Positions 60,814 to 64,000 of a stretch of 64,000 bases of DNA are shown in pieces. The notes under the pieces are model-generated. The model did no database searches. It saw nothing but the letters and a program-made list of their open reading frames with translations, and was not told where the DNA came from. Source of the DNA: Owenia fusiformis (lineage: Eukaryota > Annelida > Polychaeta > Sabellida > Oweniidae); NCBI GenBank assembly GCA_903813345.2, contig CAIIXF020000001.1, positions 14,033,915 through 14,097,914 on the forward strand, written 5' to 3'. Each line of letters begins with the position of its first letter. Positions within the stretch are counted from its first letter, which is position 1. The position numbers and the translations under genes are program-made.

Positions 60814-61033
60814 GAAAATGTGACTGAAAAATAGCTAAGAGTAGGTGCTCAGGAAAGGTCACTGAACAGAATCTTTTGACATTTTCAGAAAATGTGCCCA
60901 ATATATTGCTCTAAATGATACAATTTAAAAAAATTTCATATCATTCTTAGAAAATGAAAAAAATGAAAAAAACGATTCTGTTCATTGACCTTTCCTGAGC
61001 ACCTACTCTTAGCTATTTTTCAGTCACATTTTC
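60814..61033. mobile_element. Foldback element, arms about 75 bp
   Basis: GAAAATGTGACTGAAAAATA, then GCTAAGAGTAGGTGCTCAGG and AAAGGTCA, is mirrored by TGACCTTTCCTGAGCACCTA, then CTCTTAGCTATTTTTCAGTC and ACATTTTC. The arms are nearly identical, so the event is recent. No ORF. Confidence 0.88.
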
Positions 61034-62740
61034 ACGCAAAAATATAAGAATGGCTATAGGCGTACTTAGCGATATACGAGTTGTCGTGAGATCATCCATG
61101 AACCTCAATATTACAGTCAACCATGAGAGGCAGGTCCGAGTTTTCTTCTCCATTAAGCACGTTTAAAGGTTTGAGAGTTGGTGTGGTACAAATTAAATAA
61201 AATGGCGTCGACTAAGTTAACACGGCTATTGAAGAGTCCCGTGACAGTATTATTTGTAAATACTTCATACCACGAGGAGAATTTTATTCCAAGACCAATC
61301 AATTTCGAATAAGTTATTCAACGTGGATGTAGATCTAAAGCAAAAAGCAACCCCAGGGAGAGGGCATAGAATAACGATATCTGCCCCTATTGAATCAAAA
61401 CGTAAGTTTATGCAAAAATATTGATAGCACACAGACGTGCGAGCTTTTATAAAGAATATATTTCAGTTAAAAGTAATTGCCCTGAGCCCACTGGTGTGGA
61501 AAGTATGGTAAATCATAATTTCTGGTTATACACGCAGAAAAACTCTAAAAACGGAGGATCTCAAAGATCACATAGAAAAAGTGAAGGTCTACATTCACAC
61601 CTGTCAACCAACTACTGAAAAACGGCCGTAAAACTGCTAAACTATATTTTTACTGAAATTTACCGTATTTGGGGGTGGGGATTTGACAAGTCTGTGACCT
61701 TGATTTTTATTTTATCTATTTATTTAGATCGCTTACACTCTTACAAAAAGGTGTATCAATATAAACAGTCGAGTCAGGAGCCATGTTATTACTCATTACT
61801 TTATTACTTACTTTCCAAGAAATAATCACACGTACAATGTTGGGGAGGGGGTAGGTCCTCGCCGTCTATTCAATGAAATTATAACGTTAACGTTTTGTCA
61901 AAAATACCGTTTTTTAAAAAAGCTGGAAAACTATCGTTTTCTTCAATTATACCGTAAAAACTACCATATTTTGAAAAATCAACAGCAAAAACCTTTTTTT
62001 CGATTCACTTCAAAACTCTAACAGTAGAAAAAGGTAATGTTTTTAATCTACAGCAAATACTACCTGTATTTATTCTTAAGCTACTAATTGAAAGTGAATT
62101 TTCAGCGACTAAAGTGGCAGTCATTTTGAAAATAGGTGAGCTTTTGAATCAGAATTCGTAAAGGGATTTCTGCATTGAAGAGGAACCGAAATAACTAAAT
62201 ACCGACTCAGGTTTTAAAACGTGCTACGTTTACAGACAGACGGGCAGACATACGAAGGGACGAATACGGACAGACAGGGCAGATTTGCAATGCCATAGCT
62301 AAGAAGGACGCTTATATACGTCTCTCATTGCTTGATAAATGAACAACATATTATATTTAGGCAAATTAGTGTTTTCTTTGTCACGCGAGACGTGTTTTTG
62401 TATCCCCCAACTTGTGCAACTTCTCTCAACTTATTTACCGTCTTGCCAGTAGCATGCGACTGCGTATTAACACAATGTGATACATCATTAACTTCAATAG
62501 TGTCTCAAAGCTCACAGGCCATGAAGTCAAGATGTCAACTTCCAGGTCTCCATGGTTATTGAAGAATAATAATCTTAGACTTTTATATCATATGACAATA
62601 TAATGTAAATAATGAAATTAATGAAACGATATATGGATATCCAATCATTGGCAAAATAAGATGGGTGTAAACAGGACACTCCATACAAAAACCTTCATGT
62701 AAATGAAAACACATAATATTATTCCGTGTTAAGGATCGGA
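61034..62740. other. Intergenic, no confirmed gene
   Basis: A 36-codon frame at 61202-61313 (MASTKLTRLLKSPVTVLFVN...) has a good start context (AAAATGG) and a mitochondrial-presequence-like composition. It is too short to call. A GACAGACGGGCAGACA-type simple repeat lies at about 62233-62280. Confidence 0.35.
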
Positions 62741-62744
62741 CTGG

Positions 62745-62835
62745 CGGAAAAGGTTAGTCCAACCCAATGGGATTCGACCCCACGTACCATCGGTATCTCC
62801 GGCCAAGAGCCAGACAACTCTGTGCAGTATGCTGC
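62745..62835 (-). mobile_element. Possible tRNA-derived SINE fragment
   Basis: On the minus strand TGTCTGGCTCTTGGCCGGAG precedes GGGGTCGAATCCCATTGG, a B-box-like motif at tRNA spacing. No cloverleaf forms cleanly. AGGGGCGTAGCCAGGC next to it, at 62836, resembles the start of a GGCCCGTAGCCAG-type MITE. Confidence 0.45.
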
Positions 62836-62989
62836 CAGGGGCGTAGCCAGGCACTAGAAGTGAGTGAGGCAAATTTGAATAGGTGAGGCAAATATTGAGT
62901 GTGAGTCAATTCGACTTCATTCTTACTGTTTCTATTGAAAATATGTGTGCACTAATATTTTTCTGTAACATTCTTAAGTCAGATTTGAA

Positions 62990-63310
62990 CTCCTGAGAAC
63001 TTGGAGAAGGTCATTAAAGTTCAAATCTTTTTTGACCTTGAGAATGTCATTGAAGGTCAAATCTATAGCCAGCTTTGATTAGATGATTTTGAAAGAAATT
63101 GGTCAATTTGAAGCTGAAAATACCCTATTGACCTTTTTTACCTTTGGAAGGTCATTGAGGGGCAAATGTCAAATCTAAAGTCAGATTTGAACTTCTGATA
63201 ACTTGTAGATCATTTTGATAAAAAATTGGTCAATTTGAAGCAAGTTGAAAAAGACCTTCTTGACCTTTTTAACCTTTTTGACCTTGTAAAGGTCATTGAG
63301 GGCCAAATCT
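62990..63310 (+). repeat. Diverged tandem units of the GAACTTGTAGATGATTTTG family
   Basis: Words CAGATTTGAACTTCTGATAA, GGTCAATTTGAAGCAAGTTG and TTGACCTTGAGAATGTCATT match the array inside the 29533-30420 element. Here the hairpin ends are not seen. Confidence 0.8.
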
Positions 63311-64000
63311 TAAATATAAAGAAGATGGGAGTAAACAAGACAATTTGTTCCCATAATTCCATGTGATCGGACTTTTGATTGACACTTGGAAGTCCTAAAA
63401 TGCATCCTTGACAATCTGATCTTGCTTAGTTTAAGTTGATTCTCAATCTTACCATCAATCTCATCGATCTCTTGTGGACATTTTGTCATCAATTATATTT
63501 CATATCCCCTTGGTCCTTTAACTTACTTTTAGCAAGAACAATCAACTGAAATATTCAAAAACGGGTTCAATGGTGGTTCAATGTGTGGTAGTTTACATAT
63601 TTTTGATATTTATTCAAGCCTGAACGATTGTTGTTTTCATGATTTTCCCAACTCCTAAACATGCTAAACGCGAATCCAGACAGAATCGCCTAATTGCAAA
63701 GGACATGAAGTACAGCTTGCTTTTCAAGTATTGTTATGTCACCCGTGTAACTTTTAGACCTAGGTAAAGTATGATAGATGATCTGAAACGTAAATCTGAA
63801 ATGTTAAGTGCCCAAGTAGTGAGTTGGTACTCGTAGGAAGAGTGTCATATCCTGGTTTTATCCAGATAGAGAATAAATGAGCGCCCTTATGTCAACTGTG
63901 CCAGAGTTCTGGGGATTGCCATTGACCTTGACCTGTTTGTCTGTCTGTTTGGGCAGTCATTCCCATTCGTCAAACTCTGTCCAATCCCATCTTCCATTTA
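63311..64000. other. Right edge, no gene seen
   Basis: No coding or RNA feature is recognisable in the last 690 bases. Confidence 0.4.

Noticed and set aside
61202-61313. 36-codon frame MASTKLTRLLKSPVTVLFVN...
   Set aside because: Good start context, but too short and with no recognisable family. Kept only as a note in the intergenic entry.

Overview
This is a eukaryotic nuclear window. It is AT-rich, with short GT-AG-bounded exons, long introns and many interspersed repeats. Gene content is that of an animal: ribosomal protein S8, the U7 snRNP protein LSM10, the meiotic MutS homolog MSH5 and rhodopsin-class GPCRs. The dense palindromic and MITE-type repeats and tRNA-derived SINEs suggest an invertebrate, plausibly marine. 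I cannot place it to phylum from sequence alone.

Layout. 1.2-5.1 kb: RPS8 on the minus strand, six coding exons, with two near-identical C/D-box snoRNA genes in its last two introns. 5.1-9.9 kb: intergenic, with two higher-order satellite arrays, a small transposon fragment carrying a CXC cysteine-rich ORF, and a foldback element. 10.3-10.9 kb: LSM10 on the plus strand, with an unusual C-terminal tail. 12.8-46.0 kb: MSH5 on the minus strand. 24 coding exons are placed, one short exon is not found, and every mapped junction keeps frame. Its introns host two tandem intronless class A GPCR genes on the opposite strand, a LINE reverse transcriptase split by a DNA transposon, several large inverted-repeat elements with their own internal satellites, and a minisatellite built from copies of an MSH5 exon end plus its 5' splice site. 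47.1-50.1 kb: palindromic and fossil Tc1/mariner-type elements. 50.6 kb: a tRNA-Phe(GAA) gene with a 26-nt intron. 52.1-52.9 kb: an intronless PTB/PID-domain gene. 55.4-57.4 kb: an intronless 671-codon ORF of unknown function. 57.4-64 kb: no recognised gene, with one foldback, a possible SINE and a satellite fragment.

The identified genes are not functionally linked. RPS8 with its snoRNAs serves ribosome biogenesis, LSM10 histone mRNA processing, and MSH5 meiotic crossing-over. The GPCR pair is a nested segmental duplication. The main signals for follow-up are the splice-site minisatellite in MSH5, the intron-bearing tRNA-Phe, the covarying snoRNA pair, the nested GPCR duplicates, and the recurring design of hairpin-ended or inverted-repeat elements that carry internal tandem arrays.
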